This document shows, piece by piece, positions 14,795 to 14,961 of a stretch of 14,961 bases of DNA (position 1 is the first letter of the stretch; each line of letters opens with the position of its first letter). Source of the stretch: Bacteroidales bacterium (GTDB taxonomy: Bacteria > Bacteroidota > Bacteroidia > Bacteroidales > UBA10428); contig JAFGQQ010000046.1 in NCBI GenBank assembly GCA_016935595.1, forward strand, positions 1 through 14,961. Reading direction: 5' to 3'. The notes under the pieces were generated by a model. The model did not search any database and was not told the origin of the DNA. It was given only the letters and a program-made list of their open reading frames with translations. A program made the position numbers and the translations under genes.

Positions 14795-14961
14795 ATGAGG
14801 AAAAAAATAATAATTTCAACGTTGATATTGAGTATTGCAATTTTTGTTATTATCCTTGTAATATTCAGGGCATGCAGAAAAGAAACGCAAAACATCACTT
14901 TCGAAACTGTTAACGTAACCAGGGGAACTGTAAGCAATTCAATTACTGCAACCGGAACTAT
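14795..14961 (+). CDS. Periplasmic adaptor (membrane fusion) protein, N-terminal part
   Basis: The first 55 codons of a gene cut by the window edge. The protein starts MRKKIIISTLILSIAIFVIILVIF, a single membrane anchor, and continues with ETVNVTRGTVSNSITATGT. The phrase V-x-R-G-x-V-x-x-x-I-x-A-T-G-T is the usual first strand of MacA/AcrA/HlyD-type adaptors, before the biotinyl-lipoyl-like domain. Its place 32 bp after a TolC-family gene supports this. An inner-membrane partner, often a MacB-type ABC transporter or an RND pump, is expected beyond the window; which one cannot be told here. Confidence 0.85.
   Translation, partial: MRKKIIISTLILSIAIFVIILVIFRACRKETQNITFETVNVTRGTVSNSITATGT

Noticed and set aside
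1..14961. tRNA, rRNA, CRISPR array, insertion sequence or phage genes
   Set aside because: Looked for and not seen: no cloverleaf, no regular repeat-spacer pattern, no transposase or integrase.

Overview
The window looks like Bacteroidota chromosome, probably a Bacteroidales- or Marinilabiliales-like relative. It is AT-rich, gene starts lack clear Shine-Dalgarno sequences, and the protein families are typical of the phylum: DUF4270 and DUF4249 lipoproteins, DUF4907, a carboxypeptidase-regulatory-like TonB-dependent receptor, a LytS/LytTR pair, and lipoproteins with acidic residues after the lipid-bearing cysteine. No tRNA, rRNA, CRISPR array or insertion sequence was seen.

Layout. 1-500 (-): start of a PAS-domain sensor gene whose frame breaks at an A7 run. 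805-2194 (-): a six-repeat Kelch lipoprotein and an overlapping DUF4907 gene, ending at a rho-independent terminator (667-703). 2477-5051 (+): a DUF4270 lipoprotein and an outer-membrane barrel, divergent from the Kelch pair. 5057-6903 (-): a LytTR response regulator and its LytS-type histidine kinase, overlapping by 4 bp. 7099-10373 (-): a TonB-dependent receptor and a DUF4249 lipoprotein. 10831-13139 (+): a CBM9-like secreted protein with a Gly/Met/Pro-rich tail and an S41 peptidase lipoprotein. 13431-14961 (+): a TolC-family outer-membrane factor and the start of a periplasmic adaptor, the beginning of a tripartite efflux or secretion operon that continues past the window.

The most interesting signal is regulatory. 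The two large divergent intergenic regions (2195-2476 and 10374-10830) each hold outward-facing sets of a TATCTAC-type element repeated at exactly 21 bp. In all four directions the promoter-proximal copy is followed, after exactly 28 bp, by an octamer resembling the Bacteroidota -7 element TAnnTTTG (three TAnnTTT[G/A], one TTnnTTTG). A similar single site with the same 28-bp gap precedes the TolC gene. A 21-bp direct-repeat step is what LytTR-domain regulators usually bind, and a LytTR regulator with its kinase lies between the two regions. I propose that the window is largely one cell-envelope regulon under this two-component system. Its signal and biological function are not known from the sequence.

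Other points are a stem-loop with a U-tract ending about 10 nt before the kinase start codon (terminator or attenuator), and a set of interlocked inverted repeats at 13178-13262 that could fold as a pseudoknot.
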